A stretch of DNA of 64,000 nt from Iodobacter ciconiae (GTDB taxonomy: Bacteria > Pseudomonadota > Gammaproteobacteria > Burkholderiales > Chitinibacteraceae), in contig NZ_CP034433.1 in NCBI RefSeq assembly GCF_003952345.1, forward strand, positions 1,302,001-1,366,000, given 5' to 3'. Position numbers and translations under genes: made by a program. Below are positions 1 through 10,285 of this stretch, in pieces (within the stretch, counting starts at the first letter, position 1; every line of letters begins with the position of its first letter). The notes beneath the pieces were generated by a model. That model was not told the origin of the DNA. It did not search any database and saw only the letters and a list, made by a program, of their open reading frames with translations.

Positions 1-987
1 TTGGACGCGGCAGTGACGCCTCCCGCTCTGATGGCCGAGCAAATTGCTAAAGATGGCACGCGCAAGTGGTTGCTGGATGTAGGAACGGGTAACGGTGTTG
101 AAGCTGTGTTTATTCCCGAGGATGATCGCGGTACGCTTTGCGTATCCAGTCAGGTGGGCTGTGCTCTGGACTGTGGTTTTTGTTCTACTGCGCGTCAGGG
201 ATTTAATCGTAATTTAAGTACTGCAGAAATTATTGGTCAGCTTTGGTGGGCTAATCGTCGTATGTCGCTCGATGCTTCGCGCCTTGGTGATGCGGGTTTG
301 GCAGATAATAGAAATGGGGATACCCGCATTGTCTCTAATGTAGTGATGATGGGCATGGGTGAGCCGCTGGCTAACTACGATAATGTGGTGGCTGCCATGA
401 AACTGATGCTTGATGACAATGCTTACGGCTTGTCCCGCCGGCGCGTAACGCTTTCTACGTCAGGTATTGTGCCGGCGATTGATCGCCTGCGTGAAGATTG
501 TCCGGTGGCATTAGCGGTGTCCTTACACGCGCCTAATGATAGAATCCGTGACGATATCGTGCCTATTAATAAAAAATATCCGCTGCATCAGCTATTGGCA
601 GCATGTACCCGTTATCTGGAAAAAGCGCCGCGCGATTTCATTACCTTTGAGTATGTCATGCTCGACGGTATTAATGACAGCGTGGAAAATGCGCGGGAAT
701 TAGTCTCCCTGGTCCGTGATGTGCCATGCAAATTTAATCTGATTCCGTTTAATCCATTCCCTAATTCGGGCTATAAGCGCTCGCAACGGGATGCCATCAT
801 GCGGTTTCGTGATATTTTGATTAACGCGGGTTATGTGGCCACGGTGCGCAAAACACGCGGTGATGATATTGACGCTGCCTGTGGTCAGCTTGCAGGGCAA
901 GTTTTAGATAAGACCCGCCGTGCTGAAAAGCGACTGGCGGGCGATGCTCAGGTCATTATTTTTCAACCTCAAAATGGCGATCTCTAA
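1..987 (+). CDS. rlmN: 23S rRNA/tRNA adenine-C2 methyltransferase RlmN (5' end cut by window)
   Basis: Radical-SAM enzyme that makes 2-methyladenosine in 23S rRNA (A2503) and in some tRNAs (A37). The visible part has the family's CxxxCxxC iron-sulfur motif (C54, C58, C61 counted from base 1), the [12 protein letters not shown] segment and the [10 protein letters not shown] segment. The reading frame is open from base 1, and 328 residues is about 35 short of the usual length, so the true start lies upstream and the TTG at base 1 is probably internal. The TAA stop overlaps the ATG of the next gene by one base, suggesting translational coupling with pilW. Confidence 0.95.
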   Translation: MDAAVTPPALMAEQIAKDGTRKWLLDVGTGNGVEAVFIPEDDRGTLCVSSQVGCALDCGFCSTARQGFNRNLSTAEIIGQLWWANRRMSLDASRLGDAGLADNRNGDTRIVSNVVMMGMGEPLANYDNVVAAMKLMLDDNAYGLSRRRVTLSTSGIVPAIDRLREDCPVALAVSLHAPNDRIRDDIVPINKKYPLHQLLAACTRYLEKAPRDFITFEYVMLDGINDSVENARELVSLVRDVPCKFNLIPFNPFPNSGYKRSQRDAIMRFRDILINAGYVATVRKTRGDDIDAACGQLAGQVLDKTRRAEKRLAGDAQVIIFQPQNGDL

Positions 988-1724
988 TGAAATTACCTGT
1001 GTTCGTAATGATGGCAGCTTTGTTTACTACTTCTTTTGCTGGTGCTGCAGTAGGTGATGAGGACAGAGCCTCTTTGCGAACGCAACTGGGTGCCGAGTAT
1101 TTAAAACGCGGGCAGTACGCGGTTGCGGTTGATGAAGTCAATAAAGCACTTGCTGTTAACGCTTTTTATGCACCTGCACATAATGTGATGGCTTTGATTC
1201 ATGCCGAATTAGGTGAGGATGAAGCTGCAAGGCAGTCGTTTGCCCGTGCTGTGCAGCTCTCGCCAAATGATGCAGATATTAACCATAACTATGGCTGGTA
1301 TCTGTGTCAGAAAGGGCAATATCAGAACGGGATTCAATTTTTGCTTGCTACGCAAAAAAATGCGCTTTATAACACGCCCGATAAATCACTTTTGGCCGCC
1401 GGGCAATGTGCCTTAAAAAGTGGTGATGATGCCAATGCCCGTATTTATTTTGAGCGTGCGCTACGTGTTCGTCCGGATAATTTAGCGGCAAGAGCGAAGC
1501 TGGTTGAATACGGCATATATACGAAAGATCTGGTGCTGGCAAAGCGGTATTATGCTGAGCTGCAAAGGCTGGCACCAAGCAGCGCCGGACTACTTTGGCT
1601 GGGAATTCAGCTGGAGCACCAGGCTGGTAATAAAGAGTCAGAAAACAAACTGGCAGAGCAATTACGCAAGAAATTCCCCGATTCGCAAGAAATGGCCCGC
1701 TTATCCAGCGGCTCCTATGATTGA
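987..1724 (+). CDS. pilW: Type IV pilus biogenesis TPR protein PilW/PilF-like
   Basis: A 245-residue exported TPR protein. It has a hydrophobic signal (residues about 1-20) and then at least four tetratricopeptide repeats, including the AEYLKRGQYAVAVDEVNKAL and INHNYGWYLCQKGQ segments typical of PilF/PilW. The family helps the secretin PilQ multimerise and reach the outer membrane. Position just after rlmN and before the rodZ-like gene is the usual order in Neisseriales and Burkholderiales. Family members are usually lipoproteins, but no cysteine is seen near the signal cleavage site (FAGAAVGDED). The start overlaps the rlmN stop (TAATG). Confidence 0.85.
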   Translation: MKLPVFVMMAALFTTSFAGAAVGDEDRASLRTQLGAEYLKRGQYAVAVDEVNKALAVNAFYAPAHNVMALIHAELGEDEAARQSFARAVQLSPNDADINHNYGWYLCQKGQYQNGIQFLLATQKNALYNTPDKSLLAAGQCALKSGDDANARIYFERALRVRPDNLAARAKLVEYGIYTKDLVLAKRYYAELQRLAPSSAGLLWLGIQLEHQAGNKESENKLAEQLRKKFPDSQEMARLSSGSYD

Positions 1725-1737
1725 TTAACGGACGTGT

Positions 1738-2646
1738 ATGACCGAGATAATTGATTCCTCTTCAGAGCAGCAGAGTGTTGTCATTACTGCTGGTGCGGCT
1801 TTAAAGGCGCGCCGGCTTGAGCTGGGTTATTCACTTGATAAAGTTTCAGCTCAGTTAAAGCTGACACCTCGCCAGATTGAAGCAATAGAGAGCGAGCGTT
1901 TTGATGAATTGCCAGGCAATACCTTTGTTCGCGGCTTTGTGCGTAATTACGCTCGCTTTCTTGATTTGCCTATGGCTCCGCTTCTTGCGCATTTAGAAAA
2001 CTGCCTGCCGCAGGAAAGGCAGCAAGCCGCTTTGCCCCGCGTGAATGAAGATACTTCTGTCTTGCTGGGGTCGGGGGCAAAAGCTCATTCCTTTTTGCTG
2101 GGGGCGGTGGTCATCATTGGTGTCGCAGTGGGGGCTGCAGGCGTGGTCTGGTATCTGCAGCAACCCGTGCAGCCAGAGCTTGTTGCTTTAGTGACGGCTC
2201 CGCAGCCCAAGGCGGTGGATGTGGCTAGTGAAGCTGCAGCCCGGGCGGCAAGCCCGGTTGAGGCCCTCTTTGCAAGTGTGCCCGTGCAAAAGGCGGCCAG
2301 TGCGGTAAGTATCCCGGTGGCTAGTTCGGCGAGCGTTGTGGTCATGGTCAAGCCTGTTGCCAGCGTTGCAGTGGCGCTTAAAGCGAGTGAGGCGCAGGCG
2401 GTTGTGGCGGCAGGGGAAATTAATATTGCCGTTCAGCAGGATTCCTGGGTGCAGGTGCAGGATGCTACCGGGGCTAAGTTACTGAGCGGGTTATTGAAGC
2501 CCGGAATGAGTAAAAGCTTATCCGGTGTTCCGCCTTATCGTTTGAAAATTGGTAATGCGCCCTATACCAAACTCACTTTCCGTAACCAGATTGTGGATTT
2601 AACCACTTACACTAGCGGCGATGTAGCGACTTTCGAGTTGAAATAA
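1738..2646 (+). CDS. rodZ: RodZ-like helix-turn-helix membrane protein with DUF4115
   Basis: A 302-residue bitopic protein. An N-terminal Cro/C1-type helix-turn-helix (about residues 18-85, with the TPRQIEAIESERFDELPG signature of the HTH_25 family) is followed by one membrane span (about 118-140), an Ala/Val/Ser-rich periplasmic linker (about 150-225) and a C-terminal DUF4115 domain (about 230-300). RodZ links MreB to the cell-wall elongation machinery; in Neisseriales the HTH protein at this locus is usually annotated this way. It sits 13 bases after pilW and 23 before ispG, probably in the same operon. Confidence 0.82.
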   Translation: MTEIIDSSSEQQSVVITAGAALKARRLELGYSLDKVSAQLKLTPRQIEAIESERFDELPGNTFVRGFVRNYARFLDLPMAPLLAHLENCLPQERQQAALPRVNEDTSVLLGSGAKAHSFLLGAVVIIGVAVGAAGVVWYLQQPVQPELVALVTAPQPKAVDVASEAAARAASPVEALFASVPVQKAASAVSIPVASSASVVVMVKPVASVAVALKASEAQAVVAAGEINIAVQQDSWVQVQDATGAKLLSGLLKPGMSKSLSGVPPYRLKIGNAPYTKLTFRNQIVDLTTYTSGDVATFELK

Positions 2647-2669
2647 ACCCCTTTGAGCTGAAGTAGACG

Positions 2670-3947
2670 ATGACAACGATTTCAATTCCCCGCCGTAAAA
2701 CACGCCAGGTTCAGGTCGGTAATGTCTGGGTTGGCAGTGATCATCCGGTTGTGGTGCAGTCCATGACCAATACTGATACGGCTGATGCTGCAGCAACGAC
2801 ACAGCAGGTGTATGAGTTGTGGAAAGCCGGTTCAGAATTAGTTCGTATTACTGTGAATAGCCCGGAGGCGGCTGCACAAGTAGCAACAATTCGTGCCAGT
2901 CTGGATGCGATGGGCTGTGACGTGCCTCTGGTCGGGGATTTTCATTTTAATGGTGATCGCCTGCTGCGTGATTATCCTGACTGTGCTCAGGCTCTGGCTA
3001 AATACCGGATCAACCCGGGTAATGTGGGTAAAGGCAGTAAACGTGATGAAAAATACGCGTTTATGATCGAGCAGGCGGTTAAGTATAAAAAGCCGGTTCG
3101 TATCGGGGTGAACTGGGGGTCTTTGGATCAATCTGTGGTTGTTAAATTGATGGATGCCAATGCAAAGCTGGATAAGCCATTGCCTGCAGATGCGGTGATG
3201 CGTGAGGCCTTGATTGTATCGGCGCTTGAGTCGGCTGATCAGGCGATAAGCTGGGGTTTAAGCCCGGATCAGATTTTACTGTCTTGTAAAGTGTCCCATG
3301 TGCAGGATCTGATCGCGGTTTACCGCTCGCTTGCTGCACGCTGTGATTATCCTTTGCATCTGGGGCTGACCGAAGCGGGAATGGGCTCAAAAGGCATTGT
3401 GGCTTCGACTGCGGCATTGTCTGTGCTCTTGCAAGAAGGAATTGGCGATACGATTCGTATTTCACTGACGCCCGAGCCAGGTGGTGATCGTTGTACCGAA
3501 ATCATTGTGGCGCAGGAAATTTTGCAAACCATGGGGTTACGCTCGTTTACACCGCTTGTGACTGCGTGCCCGGGCTGTGGCCGTACTTCTTCTACCGTAT
3601 TCCAAGAGTTAGCCTCCAGCATTCAGTCTTTCTTGCGCGAGCAAATGCCGGTTTGGCGCTTACAGTATCCGGGTGTGGCCGACATGACGGTGGCCGTGAT
3701 GGGTTGTGTGGTAAATGGCCCGGGTGAATCCAAGCTGGCTGATGTGGGGATTTCTCTGCCGGGAACGGGAGAGATTCCCGTATGCCCTGTTTATGTAGAC
3801 GGTGAAAAAACCGTTACCTTGAAAGGTGATCAGATTAGTGAGTCCTTTCAGGCGATTGTGCTGGATTATGTGCAGACCCGCTACGGCGAAGGTGGTGTGA
3901 AACGCCAGGAAGTAAGCCCCAAGGTTATTGCTCTCAAAGTAATTTAA
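2670..3947 (+). CDS. ispG: 4-hydroxy-3-methylbut-2-enyl diphosphate synthase IspG (GcpE)
   Basis: Penultimate enzyme of the non-mevalonate (MEP) isoprenoid pathway. It converts ME-cPP to HMBPP with a [4Fe-4S] cluster and electrons from flavodoxin or ferredoxin. The 425-residue protein has the N-terminal TIM-barrel motif [12 protein letters not shown], the RINPGN(V)G segment, and the three cluster cysteines in [11 protein letters not shown] and [12 protein letters not shown]. Its length matches the long proteobacterial form. It follows the rodZ-like gene as in most proteobacteria. A short stem-loop follows the stop. Confidence 0.97.
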   Translation: MTTISIPRRKTRQVQVGNVWVGSDHPVVVQSMTNTDTADAAATTQQVYELWKAGSELVRITVNSPEAAAQVATIRASLDAMGCDVPLVGDFHFNGDRLLRDYPDCAQALAKYRINPGNVGKGSKRDEKYAFMIEQAVKYKKPVRIGVNWGSLDQSVVVKLMDANAKLDKPLPADAVMREALIVSALESADQAISWGLSPDQILLSCKVSHVQDLIAVYRSLAARCDYPLHLGLTEAGMGSKGIVASTAALSVLLQEGIGDTIRISLTPEPGGDRCTEIIVAQEILQTMGLRSFTPLVTACPGCGRTSSTVFQELASSIQSFLREQMPVWRLQYPGVADMTVAVMGCVVNGPGESKLADVGISLPGTGEIPVCPVYVDGEKTVTLKGDQISESFQAIVLDYVQTRYGEGGVKRQEVSPKVIALKVI

Positions 3948-3956
3948 CTCTTGTAA

Positions 3957-3992
3957 ACTCCGGGTACTGCTTTGTTTGTGGCACCCTGGAGT
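3957..3992 (+). terminator. Stem-loop after ispG (weak terminator candidate)
   Basis: ACTCC-GGGT pairs with ACCC-t-GGAGT around an 18-base loop, with one bulged T. No run of T follows, so it may be a processing or mRNA-stability hairpin and not a Rho-independent terminator. Confidence 0.3.
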
Positions 3993-4048
3993 CGTCTTGA
4001 AGTGTGCGGGCGGGGATTGTTTAAAACAAACTAAAAGAAAAATATTTA

Positions 4049-5329
4049 ATGTCTAATCAAATCCAAGGTATTCGCGGCATGAACGATGTTCTGCCGGATG
4101 AGTCGCCTGTCTGGCTTTATTTTGAACAAGTTACGCGCGAGTGGCTGGCAGCTTATGGTTATAAAAACATTCGTATGCCGATTGTTGAGTCAACCCATTT
4201 GTTTGTGCGTGGTGTAGGTGAGCATACCGACATTGTAGAAAAGGAAATGTATTCCTTTGAAGACAAGCTCAATGGTGAAAAACTGACTCTGCGCCCTGAG
4301 GGTACGGCAGGCTGCGTACGTGCCTGTATCGAGCATGGCTTGCTTTACAATCAAACCCAGCGCCTTTGGTATATGGGGCCGATGTATCGTCATGAACGCC
4401 CGCAAAAGGGGCGTTATCGTCAGTTTCACCAGATTGGTGTTGAAGCTTTTGGTATGGCAAGTCCTGACGTGGATGCTGAAATTATCCTGATGCTGGCAGA
4501 TCTTTGGCAGCGGCTGGGGCTAAAGAATGTCAGTCTGGAAATTAATTCTTTAGGTGATAAAGAAGAGCGTGCGGCGCACCGTGAAGCCTTGATCCGATAT
4601 CTGGAGCAATTTGTTGATGTTTTGGATGAGGATGGTAAACGCCGTCTTTACACTAATCCGTTACGTGTTCTGGATACAAAAAACCCTGCTTTGCAGGAAA
4701 TGGCTGAAAATGCACCTAAATTAAGTGACTTTTTGGGTGAAGAATCCCGCCTGCATTTTGAAGGTTTGAAAGCTTTACTTGATGTAGCTGGAATTAGCTA
4801 CCGCGTTAATTCGCGCCTGGTGCGTGGTCTGGATTATTACAATCGAACGGTATTTGAGTGGGTGACCAGTGATCTGGGCTCGCAGGGCACGATTGCCGGT
4901 GGAGGTCGTTATGACACACTGGTTGAGATGCTGGGAGGAAAGCCTTGCCCTGCTGTCGGTTTTGGTATGGGTATTGAGCGCATTTTGCTCTTGATTGAAG
5001 AGCAATCTGTTGCCGTATCCCTCGCTGTGCCCGATGTTTATATTGTTCATCAGGGTGATGCTGCGGCTCGTCTGGCTTTTGTTACTGCACAGCAGCTGCG
5101 TACGACAGGGCTGAATGTTATCTTGCATTGCGGTGGGGGGAGTTTTAAATCCCAGTTTAAAAAAGCCGATGCCAGCCAGGCACGGTTTGCTGTGGTGATT
5201 GGCGAAACAGAGGCAGAAACGCTGACTGCCAACATTAAAACGCTTAATGGTGAAGGTGCGGGTGAACAGCGCACGGTTGCCCTTGCCGAACTTGCAATGA
5301 CTATCTCCAATACACACGAAGGGAAGTAA
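4049..5329 (+). CDS. hisS: Histidyl-tRNA synthetase
   Basis: Class II aminoacyl-tRNA synthetase that charges tRNA-His. The 426-residue protein shows class II motif 2 ([17 protein letters not shown]), the histidine-binding segments [14 protein letters not shown] and GGGRYD, motif 3 (GFGMGIERI) and a C-terminal anticodon-binding domain (about 330-420). It lies 102 bases after ispG and 4 bases before yfgM, a conserved order. The ATG at 4049 begins the typical [17 protein letters not shown]-terminus. A paralogous regulatory protein, HisZ, is encoded at 12.6 kb. Confidence 0.97.
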   Translation: MSNQIQGIRGMNDVLPDESPVWLYFEQVTREWLAAYGYKNIRMPIVESTHLFVRGVGEHTDIVEKEMYSFEDKLNGEKLTLRPEGTAGCVRACIEHGLLYNQTQRLWYMGPMYRHERPQKGRYRQFHQIGVEAFGMASPDVDAEIILMLADLWQRLGLKNVSLEINSLGDKEERAAHREALIRYLEQFVDVLDEDGKRRLYTNPLRVLDTKNPALQEMAENAPKLSDFLGEESRLHFEGLKALLDVAGISYRVNSRLVRGLDYYNRTVFEWVTSDLGSQGTIAGGGRYDTLVEMLGGKPCPAVGFGMGIERILLLIEEQSVAVSLAVPDVYIVHQGDAAARLAFVTAQQLRTTGLNVILHCGGGSFKSQFKKADASQARFAVVIGETEAETLTANIKTLNGEGAGEQRTVALAELAMTISNTHEGK

Positions 5330-5333
5330 AAAC

Positions 5334-5966
5334 ATGGCTTTCGATCTACAAGAACAAGAGCAAATTGCAGAATTCAAGGCATGGTGGGAGAGTTGGGGCA
5401 AGTTTATTGCCATGGGCCTGATTGCTGTTTTGGTTGCTTATTTAGGCTGGAAAGGCTGGAGTGCTTATCTGACATCGCAGTCAGCCAAGGCGGGGGTACT
5501 GTACGCTGAGCTGGATAAACGGGCTGAGGCAAAAGATGTCGTAAAGATGAAGCCTGCCGTTGAGCAATTGAAAAAAAATTATGCTGGCTCTGCCTATGCG
5601 CCGCGTGCTGCTTTGCTTTTGGCTAAAGCCAGCGTAGAGGCCAGTGATGTGCCTGCTGCTATGGCTCAATTGCAATGGGTTGTTGCCAATGCAAAAGAAG
5701 CGGGGCTGCGTGATGTCGCGCGTTTACGTCTGGCGGCTGTGCAGCTGGATCAGAAAAAATTTGATGACGCTCTGTCCACACTGAAATCCAATGAAGAAAC
5801 GAGTTTTGCAGGCCTGTTTTTTGAAGCAAAAGGCGATGTCCTGTTAATTAAAGGTGATAAGGCGGCTGCACGTGAATCCTATAAACAAGCAGTGGTTAAA
5901 TTGCCAAAAGATGCACCTAACGTGAAGTTTGTAGAAGTGAAACTGGAAGCCCTGGGGAATTCTTGA
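5334..5966 (+). CDS. yfgM: YfgM-family membrane-anchored TPR protein (Sec translocon ancillary)
   Basis: A 210-residue protein with a short cytosolic N-terminus, one membrane span (about residues 22-44) and a periplasmic TPR-like region. YfgM associates with the SecYEG/PpiD periplasmic chaperone network. The N-terminal MAFDLQEQEQIAEFKAWWE and the position between hisS and bamB are diagnostic. The TGA stop overlaps the bamB ATG (TGATG), so the two are translationally coupled. Confidence 0.9.
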   Translation: MAFDLQEQEQIAEFKAWWESWGKFIAMGLIAVLVAYLGWKGWSAYLTSQSAKAGVLYAELDKRAEAKDVVKMKPAVEQLKKNYAGSAYAPRAALLLAKASVEASDVPAAMAQLQWVVANAKEAGLRDVARLRLAAVQLDQKKFDDALSTLKSNEETSFAGLFFEAKGDVLLIKGDKAAARESYKQAVVKLPKDAPNVKFVEVKLEALGNS

Positions 5967-7096
5967 TGCAAGATTTTTATCGTCTAGCTATTGCTGTTTC
6001 TTTATTGGGCTTGTCGGCATGCAGCACGGTTAGTAATGCGCCAGAGCCTGCTCCTTTGCCTGTGATCTCACAAAGTTTACCTGTTGCCAGCCAGTGGCGT
6101 GCCCCGGTGGGGGATGAAACTTTGTTTCGTTTTGTGCCTGCTGTGGACGGGGATTTGGTTGTTGTTGCGGGCACTCCGGATAAGTTGCAGGCGCTGGACG
6201 TGGCCAGCGGTAAAAACCGCTGGCAAATCAGAACTGAACAGCCTATTGCAGGCGGGGTTGGTCTGGGGGAGGGGGTTATTGCCGTCGGTTCCGTAAAAGG
6301 GGTGGTCTTAGCGTATGATCGTGCCGGCAAGTTCCTGTGGCGGGCTCAAGCCTCCAGTGAAGTGATGGCTCCTCCTGCTGTGGGTAAGGGAATCGTTGTG
6401 GTGAAAACCGGCGATGGCCGTGTGAGTGCCTATTCGGCAGCAGACGGAAAGCAGCTCTGGCAATATCAGAAGCAGCTGCCTGCACTGATTTTACGTAATT
6501 ACGCTGCGGTCACTATTTCCGGTAATGTGGTTTATGCTGGTTTATCAGGCGGGCGCTTAGTGGCGTTATCACTACAGGATGGCCGCGTGCTGTGGGATAG
6601 TCCTGTTGCGATCCCTCGCGGGGCAACCGAGCTTGAGCGGGTGACCGATGTGGTGGCGCCTCCGGTGGTTGATGGCCGTTTGGTCTGTGCGGTGGCTTAT
6701 CAGGGGCGTGTTGCCTGCTTTGATGCTGCCAGTGGCAGTGCCGCGTGGACGCGGGAGCTGTCAAGCTGGTCGGGACTGGCAATGGATTATCGCTATGTTT
6801 ATGTAGTCGATGCTGCAGGTAATGTAAACGCTTTTGAGCGTGAAAGTGGCCGCAGTGTATGGCGTCAGGATAAGCTGGCTGCACGTTCGGTGACTGCTCC
6901 TGCCGTGCTGGGTAAGTATCTGGTTGTAGCTGATTTTGCAGGCTACACCCACTTTTTAAATACAGAAGACGGCAGCTTTGTCGCGCAACTGGCTACAGAT
7001 GGTGCGCGTATTGCGGTGAGTCCTTTAGTGGTCGGAGAGCATTTGCTGGTGCAAACGCTATCTGGCAATGTTTTTTCAATAGGCTTAAGCAAATAA
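5966..7096 (+). CDS. bamB: Outer-membrane assembly lipoprotein BamB
   Basis: Beta-propeller subunit of the BAM complex that inserts beta-barrel proteins into the outer membrane. The ATG at 5966 gives 376 residues with a lipoprotein signal ending in LSAC (Cys19), then PQQ/WD-like repeats such as ALDVASGKNRWQ, AYSAADGKQLWQ and ALSLQDGRVLWD. A TTG three bases upstream is also in frame, but the ATG overlaps the yfgM stop in the usual TGATG coupling. The gene ends immediately before der. Confidence 0.95.
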   Translation: MQDFYRLAIAVSLLGLSACSTVSNAPEPAPLPVISQSLPVASQWRAPVGDETLFRFVPAVDGDLVVVAGTPDKLQALDVASGKNRWQIRTEQPIAGGVGLGEGVIAVGSVKGVVLAYDRAGKFLWRAQASSEVMAPPAVGKGIVVVKTGDGRVSAYSAADGKQLWQYQKQLPALILRNYAAVTISGNVVYAGLSGGRLVALSLQDGRVLWDSPVAIPRGATELERVTDVVAPPVVDGRLVCAVAYQGRVACFDAASGSAAWTRELSSWSGLAMDYRYVYVVDAAGNVNAFERESGRSVWRQDKLAARSVTAPAVLGKYLVVADFAGYTHFLNTEDGSFVAQLATDGARIAVSPLVVGEHLLVQTLSGNVFSIGLSK

Positions 7097-8491
7097 ATGA
7101 AACCTACAATTGCGCTGGTTGGTCGTCCCAATGTCGGAAAATCCACGCTTTTTAACCGACTGACTAAATCGCGCGACGCACTTGTTCACGATATTCCCGG
7201 CCTGACGCGTGACCGTCACTACGGGCACGGCTTGGTTGGCGAAAAGCCCTATCTTGTGGTGGACACGGGCGGTTTTGAGCCTGTGGTCGATGAAGGCATT
7301 ATGTTTGAAATGGCAAGGCAAACCTTGCAGGCTGTTGATGAGGCGGATTGTATTGTTTTTATTGTGGATGGCCGTAACGGGATTACACCGCAAGATAAAA
7401 TCATTGCTAACCGTTTACGTCAATCAACTTGCCCGGTTTGGGTCGCCGTTAACAAAGTTGAGGGGATGAATGCCGCAGTTGTCTGTGCGGACTTTTTTGA
7501 GCTGGGCCTTGGCCATCCTGTGGCGATTTCAGCGTCGCACGGTGAAGGCGTGCGCTTGTTGTTTAATGAAATTCTGGAAGACTTCCCGGAGCCGGAAGAA
7601 GAAGAAGACGCGGATCATCCTAAATTTGCCGTAATTGGTCGCCCCAATGTGGGTAAATCCACTTTGGTGAACGCGATTTTGGGAGAAGAGCGAGTCATTG
7701 CTTTTGATCAGCCAGGCACGACACGGGATTCGATATATATTGAGTTTGATCGCAATGACCGTAACTACACAATCATTGATACGGCAGGTGTGCGTAAGCG
7801 TGGTAAGGTTACCGATGTGATCGAGAAGTTTTCGGTCATTAAGACCATGCAGGCAGTTGAAGACGCTAATGTGGCAGTTTTGGTGCTGGATGCCACGCAG
7901 GAGGTCTCAGATCAGGATGCACGTATTGCCAGCTTTGTGTTGGAAACGGGTCGTGCGTTGGTTGTGGCGATTAATAAGTGGGAGTCTGCTGACCAGTTCC
8001 AGAAGGATATGATCAAGCGTGAAATTAGCCGTAAATTAGGTTTTTTGGAATTTGCAAAATTCCATTATATTTCTGCTTTGCAAGGGCAGGGCGTGGGGGA
8101 GTTATTTGCTTCTATTGATCAGGCCTATGCAGCCGCTATGATCAAAATTCCTACACCTAAACTGATTCGTGGTCTGGAAATTGCGCTCGAGCGTCAACAG
8201 CCACCGATTGCTGGTAAAATTCGTCCGAAAATGCGCTATTGCCATCAGGGTGGCACCAATCCGCCTGTAGTGATTGTTCACGGTAATGCCTTGGAAAAAG
8301 TGCCCGATTCTTATTGGCGTTATCTTGAGCATCACTTTATGAAGATGTTTAATTTGCAAGGTACACCTTTACGTGTTCAGTTTAAAAAGAACGTTAATCC
8401 TTTTGAGCATAAGAAGCAGGTGACGGGTGGAAAGGCGATGCCAATGGTTCATTTGAAGGGTGCTAAACCCAAAAAATATGGCAAACGCTGA
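7097..8491 (+). CDS. der: Ribosome-assembly GTPase Der (EngA)
   Basis: Essential double-GTPase for maturation of the 50S subunit. The 464-residue protein has two G domains, each with a [10 protein letters not shown]-loop (residues about 8-16 and about 182-190), G3 boxes DTGGF and DTAGV, NKxE/NKWE G4 motifs and a C-terminal KH-like domain ending in a basic tail. The ATG follows the bamB stop directly. It is the last gene of a tightly packed run from rlmN. A 258-base gap and a strong promoter then precede hfq. Confidence 0.97.
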   Translation: MKPTIALVGRPNVGKSTLFNRLTKSRDALVHDIPGLTRDRHYGHGLVGEKPYLVVDTGGFEPVVDEGIMFEMARQTLQAVDEADCIVFIVDGRNGITPQDKIIANRLRQSTCPVWVAVNKVEGMNAAVVCADFFELGLGHPVAISASHGEGVRLLFNEILEDFPEPEEEEDADHPKFAVIGRPNVGKSTLVNAILGEERVIAFDQPGTTRDSIYIEFDRNDRNYTIIDTAGVRKRGKVTDVIEKFSVIKTMQAVEDANVAVLVLDATQEVSDQDARIASFVLETGRALVVAINKWESADQFQKDMIKREISRKLGFLEFAKFHYISALQGQGVGELFASIDQAYAAAMIKIPTPKLIRGLEIALERQQPPIAGKIRPKMRYCHQGGTNPPVVIVHGNALEKVPDSYWRYLEHHFMKMFNLQGTPLRVQFKKNVNPFEHKKQVTGGKAMPMVHLKGAKPKKYGKR

Positions 8492-8523
8492 TAACCTTTG
8501 AAAGTATTTCGCAATTTTCACGC

Positions 8524-8552
8524 TTGGCAGAGAATGTATTTTGTACTATAAC
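8524..8552 (+). promoter_or_regulatory. Sigma-70 promoter upstream of hfq
   Basis: TTGGCA (8524-8529), a 17-base spacer and TATAAC (8547-8552) match the -35/-10 consensus closely with ideal spacing. Transcription would start near 8559, giving a 5' leader of about 190 bases before the hfq ATG at 8750. The next gene downstream on this strand is hfq. Confidence 0.7.
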
Positions 8553-8749
8553 AGTCCGTCTAAATGTGAAGTAATTTGCTAAGAGTTAATGGAAAAATGT
8601 TGGGATAGCTGTGTTTTGCTTTGGAAAAGACAGTTTTCTAGCATTTTTTATCATAACTGACGCGGGTGATTTTGCTTTTCAATGGGCTGACAAAGCGTAA
8701 GACCCATCAGTCTCTATTAAGATATAACAAGAATTTGGAGAAAAAAATA

Positions 8750-9019
8750 ATGAGTACTAAGGGGCAAATGTTGCAAGATCCGTTTTTGAATGTGCTGCGT
8801 AAAGAGCACGTACCTGTTTACATTTATCTTGTAAACGGGATTAAATTGCAGGGGCAAATTGAGTCTTTTGACCAGTACGTCGTCTTGCTGCGCAATAATG
8901 TGACGCAGATGGTTTATAAGCATGCAATCTCCACTGTTGTGCCTTCGCGTCCGGTATCTATCCCGCATGAACATGCAGGTCAGTTGCCACCTGTGACAGA
9001 TGTTGTGGTTGATGCTTAA
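8750..9019 (+). CDS. hfq: RNA chaperone Hfq
   Basis: Hexameric Sm-like protein that pairs small regulatory RNAs with mRNAs. The ATG at 8750 gives 89 residues beginning [14 protein letters not shown]. It has the Sm1 region with QDPFLN and the K-H-containing Sm2 motif YKHAISTV, then a short C-terminal tail. A longer in-frame extension from 8666 is rejected because the family starts at MSTKGQ and the extension has no similarity. It lies between der and hflX, the conserved hfq-hflX order, with its own promoter and a terminator. Confidence 0.97.
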   Translation: MSTKGQMLQDPFLNVLRKEHVPVYIYLVNGIKLQGQIESFDQYVVLLRNNVTQMVYKHAISTVVPSRPVSIPHEHAGQLPPVTDVVVDA

Positions 9020-9071
9020 GTAAGGGCATATTGACTTCATTGAAATGGTTTCAATAAAAGCGGTGCGGTTT

Positions 9072-9107
9072 AAAAACCCCGATGGACAGGGTCTTTCGGG
9101 GTTTTTT
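9072..9107 (+). terminator. Rho-independent terminator after hfq
   Basis: AAACCCCGA (9074-9082) pairs with TCGGGGTTT (9096-9104) around a 13-base loop, followed by T residues. It lies 53 bases after the hfq stop, so hfq and hflX may be partly uncoupled. Confidence 0.85.
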
Positions 9108-9160
9108 GTGTTGAGCTGAAATGGCTTAACACGGTATTTGTTAATAATAAAAGGTCATGC

Positions 9161-10285
9161 ATGTTTGAACGCCATAAGGGTGGAGACAGGGCCATCTTGG
9201 TTTGCCTGGATTTTGGTGAGCTGGATTATCAGGATGGTGTTGAAGAATTTGTTCAGCTGGTAGAAAGTGCAGGCGCTCAGATTCTTGCTACTGTTGAGGG
9301 AAAACGCAGCAGGCCGGATCGTGCTTATTTTGCTGGTACGGGCAAGGTGCAGGAAATTGCTGAGGCGGTGCAAATTTACGAAGCCGAGCTGGTTATTTTT
9401 AACCATCAGCTTTCACCTTCGCAAGAACGCAATTTAGAGAAAGTGTTACAGTGCCGGGTTGTTGATCGCACAACGTTGATTTTGGATATTTTTGCTCAGC
9501 GTGCACGTACGGCTGAAGGTAAATTGCAGGTGGAATTGGCGCAACTGTCGCATATTTCTACTCGCCTGATTCGCGGCTGGACTCACCTTGAAAGACAAAA
9601 AGGTGGGATCGGGATGCGCGGGCCGGGCGAATCGCAGCTTGAAACAGACCGCCGTCTGTTGGGGGGGCGGGTTAAGCGCTTGAAGGATCAGCTGGCTACC
9701 GTGCAAAAGCAGCGTGCTACTCAACGTCGCTCGCGCGAGCGCAACCGGCAGTTTAGTGTTGCAATTGTGGGCTATACCAATGCCGGTAAATCATCTTTAT
9801 TTAATGCATTAACTAAATCGAAGATTTATGTTGCAGATCAATTGTTTGCGACATTAGATACAACATCGAGAAAGTTATTTCTTGATCCGGAACATTCGAT
9901 TGTATTGTCCGATACGGTTGGTTTTATTCGCCAATTACCTCACACTTTAGTGGCTGCATTTCATGCCACTTTAGAAGAAACGATTCAGGCCGATTTACTT
10001 TTGCATGTGGTGGACATCAATCATCCATTGCGTGATATGCAGATTATTGAGGTGAATAAAGTATTAAGTGAGATTGGTGCGGAACGTATTGTGCAATTGA
10101 TAGTCAATAATAAGATTGATCTGCGCGACATACCTCCGAGTGTTGATCACGACGAGTATGGTAGAATTTGCGCTGTGCGTTTGAGTGCTACCCAAGGGAC
10201 AGGGCTCAATGCGCTTCGCGCCGCGCTGCTTGAGGCTTTAAGCCATCCACTAAAAACAGCTGAGTTAACTAATGAGTCAAAATGA
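9161..10285 (+). CDS. hflX: Ribosome-associated GTPase HflX
   Basis: GTPase that splits and rescues stalled 70S ribosomes, notably under heat stress. The 374-residue protein has the N-terminal HflX domain with the glycine-rich GGIGMRGPGESQLETDRR linker (about residues 145-165) and a G domain with P-loop GYTNAGKSS (about 205-213), DTVGF and NKID motifs. It overlaps the hflK start by 14 bases, so hflX-hflK-hflC appear to be one coupled unit. Confidence 0.96.
   Translation: MFERHKGGDRAILVCLDFGELDYQDGVEEFVQLVESAGAQILATVEGKRSRPDRAYFAGTGKVQEIAEAVQIYEAELVIFNHQLSPSQERNLEKVLQCRVVDRTTLILDIFAQRARTAEGKLQVELAQLSHISTRLIRGWTHLERQKGGIGMRGPGESQLETDRRLLGGRVKRLKDQLATVQKQRATQRRSRERNRQFSVAIVGYTNAGKSSLFNALTKSKIYVADQLFATLDTTSRKLFLDPEHSIVLSDTVGFIRQLPHTLVAAFHATLEETIQADLLLHVVDINHPLRDMQIIEVNKVLSEIGAERIVQLIVNNKIDLRDIPPSVDHDEYGRICAVRLSATQGTGLNALRAALLEALSHPLKTAELTNESK

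Noticed and set aside
4775-5413. A 212-codon minus-strand frame
   Set aside because: It lies wholly opposite hisS and yfgM, with no family features and no ribosome-binding site.
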